DNA of 64,000 nucleotides from positions 32,529 to 96,528 of the forward strand of contig CANFUT010000016.1 of NCBI GenBank assembly GCA_947450325.1. Direction: 5' to 3'. The position numbers were made by a program, and so were the translations under genes. This stretch comes from Flavobacteriia bacterium (lineage in GTDB: Bacteria; Bacteroidota; Bacteroidia; Flavobacteriales_D; Crocinitomicaceae). The notes beneath the pieces are model-generated. The model saw only the letters and a program-made list of their open reading frames with translations. It was not told where the DNA came from and ran no database searches. Shown piece after piece: positions 23,475 through 36,600 of the stretch. Position 1 is the stretch's first letter, and each line of letters starts with the position of its first letter.

Positions 23475-23516
23475 GATTTTTGTTATGGCACAATTTATTG
23501 TGCCATAACAAAAATC
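23475..23516. repeat. Near-perfect palindrome, 19-bp arms
   Basis: The left arm GATTTTTGTTATGGCACAA (23475-23493) and its exact reverse complement (23498-23516) flank a four-base TTTA spacer. The inner core CACAA-TTGTG resembles the other palindromes of this region. A weaker copy, GTGACACAA to TTTTGTCAC, follows at 23527-23548. Confidence 0.85.
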
Positions 23517-23565
23517 CTAGAGAGTGGTGACACAATTTATTTTGTCACAATAGAAATCTTAGACA

Positions 23566-23593
23566 GTGGGGACACAATGCATTGTGTCCCCAC
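23566..23593. repeat. 28-bp perfect palindrome, copy 1
   Basis: The half-site GTGGGGACACAATG is followed directly by its reverse complement, with no spacer. An identical copy lies at 23792-23819, 226 bp further on. The core is ACACAATGCATTGTGT. Confidence 0.95.
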
Positions 23594-23614
23594 AGATAAA
23601 CCTTTTTTTTTTGA

Positions 23615-23768
23615 GCTACGGATGCACTGATTTTGTTAGGTTTATTTTTTATGTCCTTAATTCCCACCAACATGTCGCTAGGCATCAAATATGGGTAGCC
23701 CAAGTTTCCCACACAAAACCCTGATGCCGTTAGGTATCAAATTTCCTTTTAATCCGTGCATCCGTGTC
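23615..23768. repeat. Inverted-repeat-bounded unit 1 (MITE-like)
   Basis: A 154-bp unit beginning GCTACGGATGCACTGATT and ending with a near reverse complement (AATCCGTGCATCCGTG). Inside are two small hairpins of the type ATGTCGCTAGGCAT and GATGCCGTTAGGTATC, each followed by CAAAT; the first continues ATGGGTAG. No coding potential. It is duplicated at 23837-23994. Confidence 0.8.
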
Positions 23769-23791
23769 ATACCTCTTTTTTATCCAGCAAC

Positions 23792-23819
23792 GTGGGGACA
23801 CAATGCATTGTGTCCCCAC
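23792..23819. repeat. 28-bp perfect palindrome, copy 2
   Basis: Identical to the palindrome at 23566-23593. It begins the second copy of a tandem duplication of about 220-226 bp that includes the palindrome and an inverted-repeat-bounded unit. Confidence 0.95.
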
Positions 23820-23836
23820 AGACAAACCTCTTTTTA

Positions 23837-23994
23837 GCCACGGATGCACGGATTTTGGCAGGTTTTTTTGTGTCCTTAATTCCCACCAACATGCCGTAAG
23901 GCATCAAATATGGGTAGCCCAAGTTTCCCACACAAAACCCTGATGCCGTTAGGTATCAAATTTCCTTTTCCCCTTTAATCCGTACATCCGTGGC
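23837..23994. repeat. Inverted-repeat-bounded unit 2 (MITE-like)
   Basis: Begins GCCACGGATGCACGGATT and ends with the near reverse complement AATCCGTACATCCGTGGC. Internal hairpins ATGCCGTAAGGCAT and GATGCCGTTAGGTATC match those of unit 1. A further lone right arm, AATCAGTGCATCTGTGGC, lies at 24026-24043. Confidence 0.85.
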
Positions 23995-24043
23995 AAACCA
24001 ACTTTAATTTTTCTTTTCAGCATTTAATCAGTGCATCTGTGGC

Positions 24044-24611
24044 TTTTTTCTCTTTTATCTGACTAGCGGAGTTCTTGATACATAAAAATACAATCATCCG
24101 ATCATCTAACAACCTTGCTATCTAACTGTTTGATTTTAAACATTTATGTTTCTTTTCTTTTTCCCCTAAATTTAAAACCACACAATTCCGTGTAATTTTT
24201 AACTATTTATTAATAAATCGTATAATCGAGAATTTAACCCATATTTGACATTTTTTTAATATAAATATTCATTCAAAGTGCTATTATATTCGATAAAAGT
24301 ATATTTTTGTTCATTGTTTGTCAGGGTAAATAATGTTTAAATTAACTTCGTATTCTGTTTTTTTTGGTGAAAAATAGGTAAATGAAGAACGCTAATTTAA
24401 CAATTTGGTGTTTTTTTATTTTTTTTCAAACCAAATGATGTTCATAATCGTTTAATGAATATTATATTATTGAATACTGATTTTTAACACTTATTAACCC
24501 CACAAAGTGCTACTATTAATAAATTATTAATGGTTTTTTTTGGCCTTAATAATTTATAAATTAAACAATTATCTCACTTTTAGTTAGGATACTAACTTTT
24601 TCGTGGGTTTT
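24044..24611. other. AT-rich leader region before giant protein 2
   Basis: About 570 bp without a gene, very AT-rich with long T runs. Apart from the promoter box that follows at 24612, I see no RNA gene, riboswitch or repeat in it. Confidence 0.6.
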
Positions 24612-24619
24612 TATATTTG
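24612..24619 (+). promoter_or_regulatory. Candidate -7 box (TATATTTG) for giant protein 2
   Basis: A full match to TAnnTTTG. Transcription would start near 24625, downstream of the in-frame TTG (24617) and at about the ATG at 24623, which favours the ATG at 24665 as the true start. The -33 element is not clear. Confidence 0.4.
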
Positions 24620-24664
24620 AGAATGAAAAGATTTTTACGCTTAGCAGCAGAAAGAACAAAGACT

Positions 24665-27600
24665 ATGAAAAAACAATACAATATGAATATGCAAAATTTC
24701 AATTTCCTTTTGAAATCTAAGATTTTAGTTGGTTTCTTGTTATTTATTGGGTTAAGTACAAATGTACTCGCTCAACCAACTGTTTTGTATACAGGATTAA
24801 GTTCGACTACTCCTGCCGCCTCAAATTCAAGGTTCGCTTTAAACACTGTTGGTGCTTTTAAACAAATTCGTTTTCAAGCCAATCAGACTGCAGCTGTAAG
24901 TACTTTAGGTTGGGCTTTCCATTCAGGTACAACAGGTTCACCTAATTATAGCCCAAGCTGGAGACCTGGTTCTGGAGGTAATACGATGTCTGTTAACACG
25001 TTTATTCCTACAAGTTTTGCAAACGGCGCTGTGTATAGTGCTTCTGGCACAGGGACTGATGGTTTGTTGCCTGCTATAACGAATGGTAATTATTATACTT
25101 TTAATGTAGCAAACAATGCAACTGCAAGTAACGTAATGTCATTGTTAGAAACTAACTTCAATCCTACAGTTTTAAGTACCGTATCTTTTACAACGCCGGC
25201 AAATACCAATAATGGTTCGCAGGTAACTGTAACTGCTGCTACTGCGCCTGCTGTTGGTGAATATGTTTATGTACGTTACTCTTTTGATAGTTATGTTACT
25301 TCAACTTTGGTACAAGTTTCTTTTTCTGGAACAACAGGTACTGCATTTATTCCATGTAGAGGTTCTGCTGGAAGTGTGAGTTTCTACGTTTATTCTAGTA
25401 ATAAAACCGCTGCTCAAATTAATACAGATGTAACTGGAAATGGGCAAACTGCACATGATATGGCTACGTTGAATTTGAATAATAATGCAGGTGCAAATTT
25501 CTCTTACACTCAAGGAACTGGTTCAGCTTTTGCTGGGGTTTATAACGTACCTAGTTCTTGCTATGCAACAATTGCTTCGTTTGTTACTGCTTTGAATGCA
25601 GCCACCATTACTGGACCTGTTACATGTGTTGTAGCAGATGGTTATAGCGAAACTGCTCCAACTGGTGGTTACAGTATAACGGCTAACGGGACTTCTGCAA
25701 ATACAATTATTTTTCAAAGATCAAATTCTGGTGGTGCAAAACCAATAATTACTGCACCGCTTTGGACCGCAGGTGGTACAACCGATGGAATATTTAAAAT
25801 AATTGGTGGAGATTATATAACTATAGACGGATTTACAATTCAAGAAAATGCATCAAATACTGTCACAGCGGTAGGAGCCACAAACACAATGACTGAAATG
25901 GCAATTGGTTTATTTTTAACCACAGCAACAAATGGTGCCCAAAATAATACGATTAAAAACAATACGATTACTTTAAATTCCATTTATGCAAACAGTGTAG
26001 CTATATTTTCCTCTTCAGCGAGTTCATCTACAAATACGGCTTTAGCTGCTTCAGCAACCACCGGTACTAATTCATCAAATAAAATTTATGGCAACACAAT
26101 TTCAAATGTTGCTTATGGTGTTTATGTTATTTCTCCTGCTAATACTGCAACGATTATTGAAAATGGATGGGATATTGGAGGATCATCTGCATCAACAGGA
26201 AATACTATAACTTTTGGTTCTGTTACGACTTCCACACTTGTTTTCACTTCTTTTTCAGCAGTATTGCCTGCGGCGATTACTTTCAGGAATGCTAATACCG
26301 GACAAAATGTAAGTTATAACACTATTACTTCCAACTCATTGGCATATGCTCAAACTTCAGGTTTAGGCGGAATAGTTCATACATTTGGAACTGCACCAAC
26401 TGGAATTACCCATACAAATACTATTTCAAACAATACAATTACCTTAACAAATACAAGTACAACTGCGATTACAGGTATTGATTTTGGAGCAGGTTTAGCA
26501 ACAGGTACTATCGTCGGAAGTTCAAATAATTTAACTTTAAACCAAACAGCTACCGCTGCAAATGCAGCAGCTATAATTGGTATCAAAGCAAATTATGCAT
26601 CAGCCACAAATACTTGTAGTTCAAATACAATTGTTTTCAACCAATCAAATACAACCGGTGCATTGTCAAGTGCAACCACTGGAATTACTTTGGCTGGAGC
26701 AGGAACAACTTTGACAGCGAGTTCAAATACAGTTACTTTTAACCAAACGGGTTCGGGAACTGCAACTATAACAGGCGCAATAATTGGTATCGATTATTCA
26801 GCAGCTGCAACGACTATAAATTCCCTTTCGAATACGGTTGTTTTGAATCAAACGACAGCTGTTGCTTCAGGTATTTCAAATGCATTTACTGGATTGAAAG
26901 CAACGACAGCATCTACAACAGTGAATATAGGCGGTGTTGGAACTGGAAATACAGTTACTGTAAAACAAGCTTTTACTGGTTCTGGTACTTATGGTGCTGG
27001 GGCAATTACTTACATAGATTTAGGAACAGCTACACATGCAACTGCAAATGTACTTGCCAATACTTTGAATACAACAGGTTCAACAGTTAGAAGTACTGGA
27101 GCTCTTATTGGTGTGTTATGTAACGGTACTGTTTCTGCTTTATATAACATTAAAAGTAATACTGCCACTATAGACAGAGTTGCAGCATCTGGTTCAATTG
27201 TTTTTACAAGTCAGAGTGGTACACCATCTAACGTTGCTGATACAGTATCAAGCAATACAATAACTTTCACCAATTTGGCTGGAACAACCACAGCAACAGG
27301 AATCAGCCAGCTTGGAGGACCATCGACGCCAACTGGATTAAACAAAAACATTAACAACAATACAATTAATATCAGTGGTACGAATACAGGTACAACTTTG
27401 GGAATTACCCTTAATTATACTGCAACTAGTAATGTAAAAAACAATGGAATTACTATTAGTTGCGTTGCGCCAACTGTTACAGGAATAAATACTGCTACTT
27501 CGGCAAGCGCAGTTACTCTAAGTGGCAATACGCTTAGTGTTACTACTAGTACAACGTCTTTAACAACCTTAACAGGAATAAATATTTTGGGTGGTGGGGC

Positions 27601-30600
27601 TCACAGTGTTACGAATAACACTTTTACTACGATAGCTGCTACTGGGATTTTGGCAACTGGTGGTACCACAAATGGTATCGCAATTGCAGGAGGAACTGCA
27701 GCCAATGTATTCGGAAATCATGTGACGAATATTTCTGTTGGAGCAGCAACTAGTTCAGGTTCACCTACAATTAATGGTATAATTGTATCAGCAGGAACCT
27801 CTGTAAATATTTATCGTAATAAAATTCAAGGAATTTCTTCATTGTGTGCAGGTGCAACAACAGTTGCAAATGGGATTTTAGTATCAGGTGGTACAACCAA
27901 CAATATTTACAATAACTTGATAGGAAATCTGACTTCAAGTGCTTCTGCAAATGCTGATGGAATTAGAGGTATTGCGTTTACTTCTACTACTGCAAGTTCA
28001 ACTCAAAATGTCTACTACAATACTATTTATTTAAATGGGACTTCCTCTGGCGCAACTTTTGGTGGTTCTGGTGTTTTTCATACGATTAGTGCTACGGCGA
28101 CAACTTCGGCACTTGATTTAAGAAATAATATTATTATTAACGCAATTACTCCTAACGGTGCCGCATTAGCAGTTGCATACAGAAGAAGTACTAGTGCTTT
28201 GACTAATTATAGCGCTACTTCAGACAAAAATGATTTTTTTGGTACAAGCGGTTTATTTACTGATGGAACAAATACGTACACTACTTTAGCTTCATTTAAG
28301 ACAGCCATGTCTACAAGAGATCAAGCTTCACAAAATGTTAATCCAACTTTTTTAAGTACAGTCGGTTCAAATGTCAACTATTTGCACATTGATGGTACTT
28401 TCAATGCATTGGGAATTGAAGCTTCTGCAGGTGTAATTGCAACATATACAACAGATTACGACGGGCAAACAAGAGATGCTTCTTTGCCTGATATTGGTGC
28501 AGATGAGTTTGTTGCAACTGTTCAATGTGCAACTCCTACATCTCCTACTAATAGTGCGACTGGTGTTTTACAAACGACTTCTTTAACTTGGACGGCTGTA
28601 ACAAATGCTACTAGTTATGATGTGTACTTTGGTACTTATGCAGCTGCAACTAATATTGTAAATGGAACAAATCAAACTGCGACAACATATACTCCTGCTA
28701 GTTCATTGAGTGCAAGTACAACCTACTATTGGAAAATAGTACCTAAAAATTCAGTTTCGACTGCCACTGGTTGCACAATATGGTCTTTTACAACAAGTGC
28801 AGCAAATCCAACTTTAAGCGTCGTAACTTCTCCAGCAGCTTTCGGGAACCAATGCCAAAATGTAGCTTCGAGTGCCAATTCATTCACAATTTCTGGTGTA
28901 AATCTTACAGGTACTTTTGTTACGATAACGGCACCATCGGGTTTCACGGTTTCAGAAGACAATATTACTTTTGCGTCATCAATCAATGTGAATCATTCAA
29001 GTGGTTCGCTTACAAATAAGACTATCTATGTAAAATTCACTCCAACGACAGCAACTGCATATTCTGCAAATGTTGTAATCAACGGAGGAGGCTTATCTGC
29101 GAACGTCAATGCATTGGTAACAGGAACAGGACTTCCGGCTTCAACGCCTACAGTTTCTATTTCTGCTTCGCCTTCTACGACTTTTTGCGCAGGTACAAAT
29201 GTTACTTTCACTGCAGTTGGAGCAAATTTAAATAGTACATCAGTTACTAATTATCAATGGTTTGTTGATGGTTCAAGTGTTCAGAGTAGTGCGAGTGCAA
29301 CATATGCTTCTACTGGATTTACAAATGCACAAACGGTATATTGTATAATTACAACTTCAGCTGGATGTGTGACGTCAACATCAGCCACTTCAGCCACTTC
29401 AACTTTAACAGTTAATGCGACTCCAGTTGTTACGATTTCTAGTTCAATTAACAGTTATTGTGGTACAACGCCATTGGCATTGACAGGAAATGGTGCGACA
29501 ACCTATACTTGGTCTCCAATTACAGATTTATATACAGACGCAGCAGGAACCGTAGCTTATGTTGCATTAGCAAATGCATCAGTAGTTTACAGTAAAGCTC
29601 AATCTACGTTAAATTATACTGCGACTGGAACAACTTCTGGTTGTTCATCAACAGGATCTAAGTCAATTGCAAAAGGAGCTCCAGTAACATTGGGTACAGT
29701 AACTGCAGCGCAACCAAGTGCTTGTGCTGGGGGAACTGTCCAATTGAATGGTAGTGCAACGGTTTCTTCATCAGCATCAAGTTATGCATTCGCAGCGACG
29801 AGTGGTACATATAATTCAATTACCGGGGGAACGGTTATTAGTGATGGAAGTGTAACTACTTTAGATTCTTATGTTTCTGGATCGATTACAATCCCGGCTT
29901 TTGTGTTTGCAGGTGTTACTTATACAACCGCTTGGATGGCTTCCAATGGAAGTTTAAATTTAGGAGGTGCTGCGCCAAGTACAACTGCTTACAACGTTAT
30001 AAGTACTACGACAGGGAGTGGAATTTCTTTAGCAGTATTTAATGCAGATCTTTATGTTGTATCATCCGCTACCTCTTCGGAAATGCGTTGGCAACAAATA
30101 GGTAACGAGGTAGTTTTTCAGTGGAAAAATTTCAGACGATATCTTGAAACTGAATCATTTAGTTTTCAAGCACGATTGAATACCGTTACTGGTGTAATTA
30201 CTTATGTTTATGGAGGTGCCCCTACTTTTGGTAGTGGTACTTCATACCAACCAATCGTAGGGATTCGGACCAGTGCCACAGACTTTAAAAATGTTCAAAT
30301 TGGCAGTGGCGCTGCGACTTGGGCTGCACCAAATATAGGAGCTGCAAATACTGATGTATGCAGATTTACAACCACTGCTCCTTCAAAAGTATTTGTAGAT
30401 GGTCAAACTTATTCTTTCACCCCGCCATCATTAACTTATTTATGGACGAAAACCAATGTTTCCAATTTATTAAGTTCAACTACGATTACAAATCCTGTTG
30501 CAACAGTAAACGCAACAGATACATATACTTTCACAGCTACTGGTTCTGATGGTTGTTTTGCCGCTGGTAATGCTACTATTAATTTAGGGGGAGGTGCTCC

Positions 30601-33600
30601 AACAGTTACAGCCCTTTCAAGTGTACCAAGTATTTGTGTTGGTGGTTCAGCTACATTGAGTAATACAATTACTGGTGGTTGTTCTCCATTTACTTATTCA
30701 TGGAGTGACGGTTCAACAGTTGTAAGTTCAGCAAGTTCATTTTCTGCAACACCAACTTCCACCAAAACATACACGTTAACTGTTACAGATAACAATGGTT
30801 CCATTGTTGCTTCGGCGGTTACGGTAACTGTAAATAGTTTGCCTACAGTAACAGTAAATAGCGGTGCTTTTTGTACAGGCGGAACAGCAGTAGCATTAAC
30901 AGCCTCAGGTGCTTCGACTTATTCTTGGAGTCCTGCTACAGATTTAAGTGCTACTGCAGGTGCTTCAGTAAATGCATCTCCTACAGTAACTAGAACTTAT
31001 ACTGTAACAGGAACTGATGGAAATGGTTGTATTTCAACCGCTAATTCAGTAGTTACTTCTAATCAAACTCCAACCACTATATCGGTCGCTCAATCGCCTG
31101 CCGCAGTTTGTTCAGGGAGTGTTGCAAGTTTAAGTGCCACAGGTGCTCAAGTTGGTTTATCAGCGTATATGGCTCCAGTATCACCAACAACTCAAGGAGG
31201 ATCAATTAGCAGTGTTGCTTATGCCATCGGAACCTATTATCAAATTTTTGATGTATTGCAAGCGACTACGTTGGTTTCCATTGATGTTTTTCCTACTGCA
31301 ACGGTTGGTACAGTTGGTACTATTTCAATCGCTAATAGTGCAGGAACAATATTGACAAGTGCAAATTATACTGTGACAAATTCTAGTGGAACAGTTGCAC
31401 ATACAGTTGTATTGAATTATCCACTTGCAGTTGGAACAGCATACAGAATTGGTCAAGGAGGTACAGCTATTAGTTTAAATAGAAATACAACTAATCAAAC
31501 TTATCCAGTTTCAAATTCATATATAAGTATAACGGGAAATAATTTTAGTGCAGCATATTGGTACTATATTTACAATTGGAATTATTCAAGTGTAACTCAA
31601 AATTCAATAGTTTGGTCACCAACTACGAACTTATATACAGACTTGGCAGCAACAACTGCTTATACTGGAGGAAACGCATCTACAGTATATGCGTTAAATA
31701 CTGCAGCAACAACTTATACTGCAAGTTCAACAAATGGGTCATGTGTAAGCAGTGCACCTATAACTACAGTTATTAATCCTTTGCCAACAATAACCGTAGG
31801 TACAAGTACTGCGGTATGTGCAGGTGGAACTTCCTCTTCATTGTCTTTTTCTGCAACAAGTGGTTCCCCAAATCAATATACGATTGATTTCAATGCAGCA
31901 GCAAATACAGCAGGTTTTGTTGATGTAACTTCTTTCACTGCATTTACTACTTCACCAATTGCCCTGGTTATACCAGCAGGTGCAGCAGCAGGAACTTACA
32001 ACGGTACAATTACAGTTAAAAATTCAAATACTGGATGTGTCAGTACTACTTATCCTTTTACAGTTACTATTTATGCGCCTGTAGTAATAACAACACCGCC
32101 GAATAACTCTGTTTCTTTGGAAGGAACAAATGCAACTTTTAGTGTTGTGGCTACTGGTTCAGGATTAACTTATCAATGGCAATTAAATACAGGTTCAGGT
32201 TTCGCCAATATTTCAGGTGCAAACAGTACATCTTATACAGAATTAGCAGTTACTGCTGCCATGAGTGGTTATCAATACCAATGTATTGTTTCTGGCACAT
32301 CACCTTGTTCGCCAGTTACTTCAAGTATTGCAACTTTGACAATCAGCACAACATCCATAACTATTCAACCTGCAAATACAACAATTTGTAGTAATGAATC
32401 TGCAATATTTACGATTGCAACTTCTGGAACTTTGCCAACCTATCAATGGCAATTAAGTACAAATGGAGGTTCAACTTGGGCAGATATTTCAGGTGAAACA
32501 GGAACAACATTAACATTGACAGGTTTAACTTCTTCAAGTTCTACTTACCAATACAGATGTTCATTGAACAGCGGTGCAATTTATTCTGATCCTGCAACAT
32601 TAACAGTAAATAACATAGTTACTATTACAAGTCCATTGTCAACAAATACAACTGCTTGTGCAAACGCGGCAAATATACCATTAACTGTATCTGCAACTGG
32701 TACTGGTTTAACTTACCAATGGAAAGTGAATACTGGTTCTGGTTTTGCAAATGTTGCAAGCGGTGGTACAAGTGCAAGTTATACTGTAACACCAATTAGT
32801 GCTGCGTTAGACTTAGCTCAATATCAGGTAGTAGTTTCAGGCCTGGGAACATGTGTTTCTCAGTCTTCAACAACAACCTTGAAAATTACTGGAGTTACTG
32901 TTACTTCATCAATAACATCAAACGCTTGTTTACCAGATGCTTTTACACTAACTGTTACTCCAACTACAAGTGCGCCAACTATGACCTATTCTTGGTTGAG
33001 CACAGCAGGAAGTGGAGCATCAACGGCTGTAACAGGTAGTCCAGCTTCTATCACACCAACTAGCGCTGGTTCTTACACATATACTTTGACTGCCACCGGT
33101 GGTGGATGTACTTTAACTAGTACAAAAGCGGTTACTGTTAGTGCAAAACCAGATATCACAACTTATACTGCTTCACCAGCAACGGTTTGTAGTGGAGGTA
33201 GTGTTGCTGTAGCCGCAACGAGCATTTCGTCTGCAGCTGGAACTGCAACTATAGGTACAGGAGCAGTAACAGGGACATCGTATGATGCTGTATTTTATCA
33301 TTTTTATGGCGGTAATAAGACACAACATGTAGTTTTGGCTTCTGAATTATTAGCTGCAGGTGTCGTTGCTGGTAACATAACATCATTGCGTGTGAATGTA
33401 CCTACTGGCGGGGGAGCATATGGAGGTTTTGCAATATCTATCGCAAGTACAAGTAATGCTAATATGTCAGCTGGTATTAATAATACAGCTTCTTTTTCAA
33501 CTGTTTTCACTTCAGCTAGTTATACTACATTAACAGGTAATAATACTTTTACTTTCTCTGCGCCATATAATTGGGATGGTGTTTCAAATATTATTGTTCA

Positions 33601-36600
33601 GTTTTGCTGGAGTAATAACAATACAGGTGGAACAAGTAATTATACTACTATTGTTACTACTTCTTATGTTTCTACAGCATATTATAGAGCCGATTCACAA
33701 ACTTCTGCAGCTATTTGTGGCGGAACTACTGCAACAGGAACTACTTCCAATAGGCCACTGTTTATTTTTGGAGGTCAAGTAGGTTCAAATTTAACTTCTA
33801 CATTAAACTGGAGTTGGAACACTTCTCCTGCAATTACTGCAGCAACAGGTTCAACAACAGAAACGAATTTAACAGGTACAGATATAACGAAAGTTTATAC
33901 GGTAACAGCAACTAATCCAACAACTGGTTGTTTTGCTACTGCAAATACAACTTCAGTAACAATTAAAGCTGTTCCAGCCGCTCCAACTGCAGCACCAACG
34001 AGTGTGACTCAATGTGGTTCTCAAATTCCAACATTGACTTTTACAGGCAATAACTCTCAAACTACACCTTTCTTCAATTGGTATGATGCTTCAACAGCTG
34101 GAAATATTGTAAATCAAACAGGATCAATGCAAAATTATTTTACAAATAATTTTGCTTCAACAGTTGCTCCGGGTACTATTTCAGGCAATGCTTCACTATC
34201 AACAGGTGTGTTAAATTTAACTCCGAATTTAACAACACAAGCAGGTGCATATTTGATACCTGCAAGTGGTGTGAGTTTAAATCAATTGAACGTCAACTTT
34301 CAACTTATTACTGGTGCATCTGGTTTAGCTGATGGTTTAAGTTACAGTTTTGGTGATGATGTTTCTGCAACAGACACAAGAAATTCTGAATATGGTTCAG
34401 GAAGTAAATTAATCGTTTCATTTGACGAATATGGAACAACGCCAACTGCTGCGGGAATTCGTGTTTTTTATGCGCCTTCAACAACTTTGGCAACTGCAAA
34501 TTCACCAGGTGAAACAGTAGGGTCAAATGGAATTTTAGCTTATTCTTCCAATGTATCTTGGGTCAATACAAGTCCAACCGTAAATATTACAATTAATCAA
34601 GCTGGTCAATTGACATTAATAGTTGGTGGTACAACTATCTTTACAAATGTTCAGTTACCAGCAGGTTTCTTGTCAGCTGATAAGGCGACATGGTCTCATC
34701 TATTTAGAGCAAGATCAGGTGGAGTTGCAGGATTACATTCAATTGATAACTTGACGGTAAATCAAGCAACTGTTTACAATCCAGGAAATACATATCCTTC
34801 TGTGGTTAGTTCAAACGTTACTTATTATGTATCAGAAACAGTTGGTTCATGCGAGAGTGCAAGAACCCCAATTTCAATCACTGTAACTCCTTCTCCAACT
34901 TTTACTTTAAGTGCTAGTACAGGAGCAAATTGTGGAGGTGCACCAAGTGCAACACCAATTACGATAACTGCCGGTGCAAGTGATTTTGATACTTATACTT
35001 GGGCTCCGAATCCTTCAACCGTTTCTGGTAATGCTACAACAGGATGGGTGTTTAGTCCAACAGTTAGTACAGTGTATACATTGACTGCAACTCAATCAGC
35101 TGGTACTTGTGGTGCTTCGGCAACTGTAAGTATTACTACAACGCCAGCTTCAGTTGGTGGTACAGCTACTGCAAGTACGTCTCAAATTTGTAATTCTGGA
35201 ACATCAGTTTTGACATTAACTGGAAATACAGGAAGTATTCAATGGCAAAGTTCTCCTGATAACACTGTTTGGACTAACGTTGCTACAGGAGGTACAAGTG
35301 CAACTTATACAACTCCAACATTGACATCAACCACTTATTTCCGTGCTAATGTTACAAGTTCATCTTGCGCAAGTGCCCAAAGTAATGTTCTAACAATTAC
35401 AGTAAATAATCCTTCTGTTTTGACTACCACGCCTTCAACAATTTGCGGAACTGGTCCAGCAATTTTAGCGGCCACAGGATCAGCAGGATCAACATTGAAT
35501 TGGTATGCTGCTGCAACTGGTGGTTCATCGTTGGGAACAGGACCAAGTTTCACTACGCCATCGATTAGTTCAACAACTAGCTATTTTGTGGAGGCGACTA
35601 CTGGAACTACACTCAGTTCAATTCCGGGTGATGGTGATTGGCAACATGTTACTACAACTGGAGGCTTTCAAACATCTACTAGCACAGGGATGACGATTGT
35701 TGTTTCTCAAACACTTACACTTGCAAGTTTAGATATTTATCCATCTGCAGCAATCGGTACAGCATTTAGTATTGTTGTGAGATCAGGTACTTCAACAGGT
35801 ACAATACTTCAGACTTATTCAGGTTCTACGACTGTTCAGAATTCTGTTACGCCGACTGTGGCGCAAACGGTTCCTACTAATTTTACATTGGCTCCAGGAA
35901 CCTATCATATTAGTTTCCCAACAACTAATCCAAATACATGGAGATCAGGTGCTGTTACACATAGTTTTCCATGGGCGATACCTGGATATATTTCAGTAAA
36001 TTATGATTTGACTCCAAGTTATCAATATTATTTCTATAATTTAAAAGTTAGTACACCGTGTGCATCTTCAAGAACGCAAGTTACAGCTACAGTAAATACA
36101 GCACCAGCATTTGCCTTGAGCTCGGCTGCAGCTACCATTTGTAATGGTTCTTCAACAACAACACCTGTCACAATAACAACTGGTGCAAGTGATTACCAAA
36201 CTTATACGTGGTCTCCAGCGACGGGTGTTACAGGCAATAATACGGCTGGTTGGACTTTCAATCCGACAACAACAACAAATTATACCCTGAATGTTTCTCA
36301 GGCTGCGGGTACTTGTATAAATTCAGCGCCTGTCGTGCTAACGGTTAATCCAATTCCTACAAGTGTGAGCGCAGTAGCTAGTGCTAGTACAATTTGTAAC
36401 GGCGGAACAGTCGATTTAACAAGTAGTGCAAATGGAAACGATGCTGTAAACTTGAATTATACCGAAGGTTTTGAGTCTGGTTTACCTACAGGTTGGTTAC
36501 TAACCAATGCTAGTTCAGGTAGTAATTTTACAGTTAGTGCACCTACCTATGGTAGTGCACGAACAGGATCGAACGTATTACAATATTATTACAACGCTAG

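Noticed and set aside
23475..24043. Possible CRISPR array from the regularly placed repeats
   Set aside because: The repeats are palindromes and a tandem duplication of about 220 bp; there are no short direct repeats with unique 30-40 bp spacers and no cas genes.
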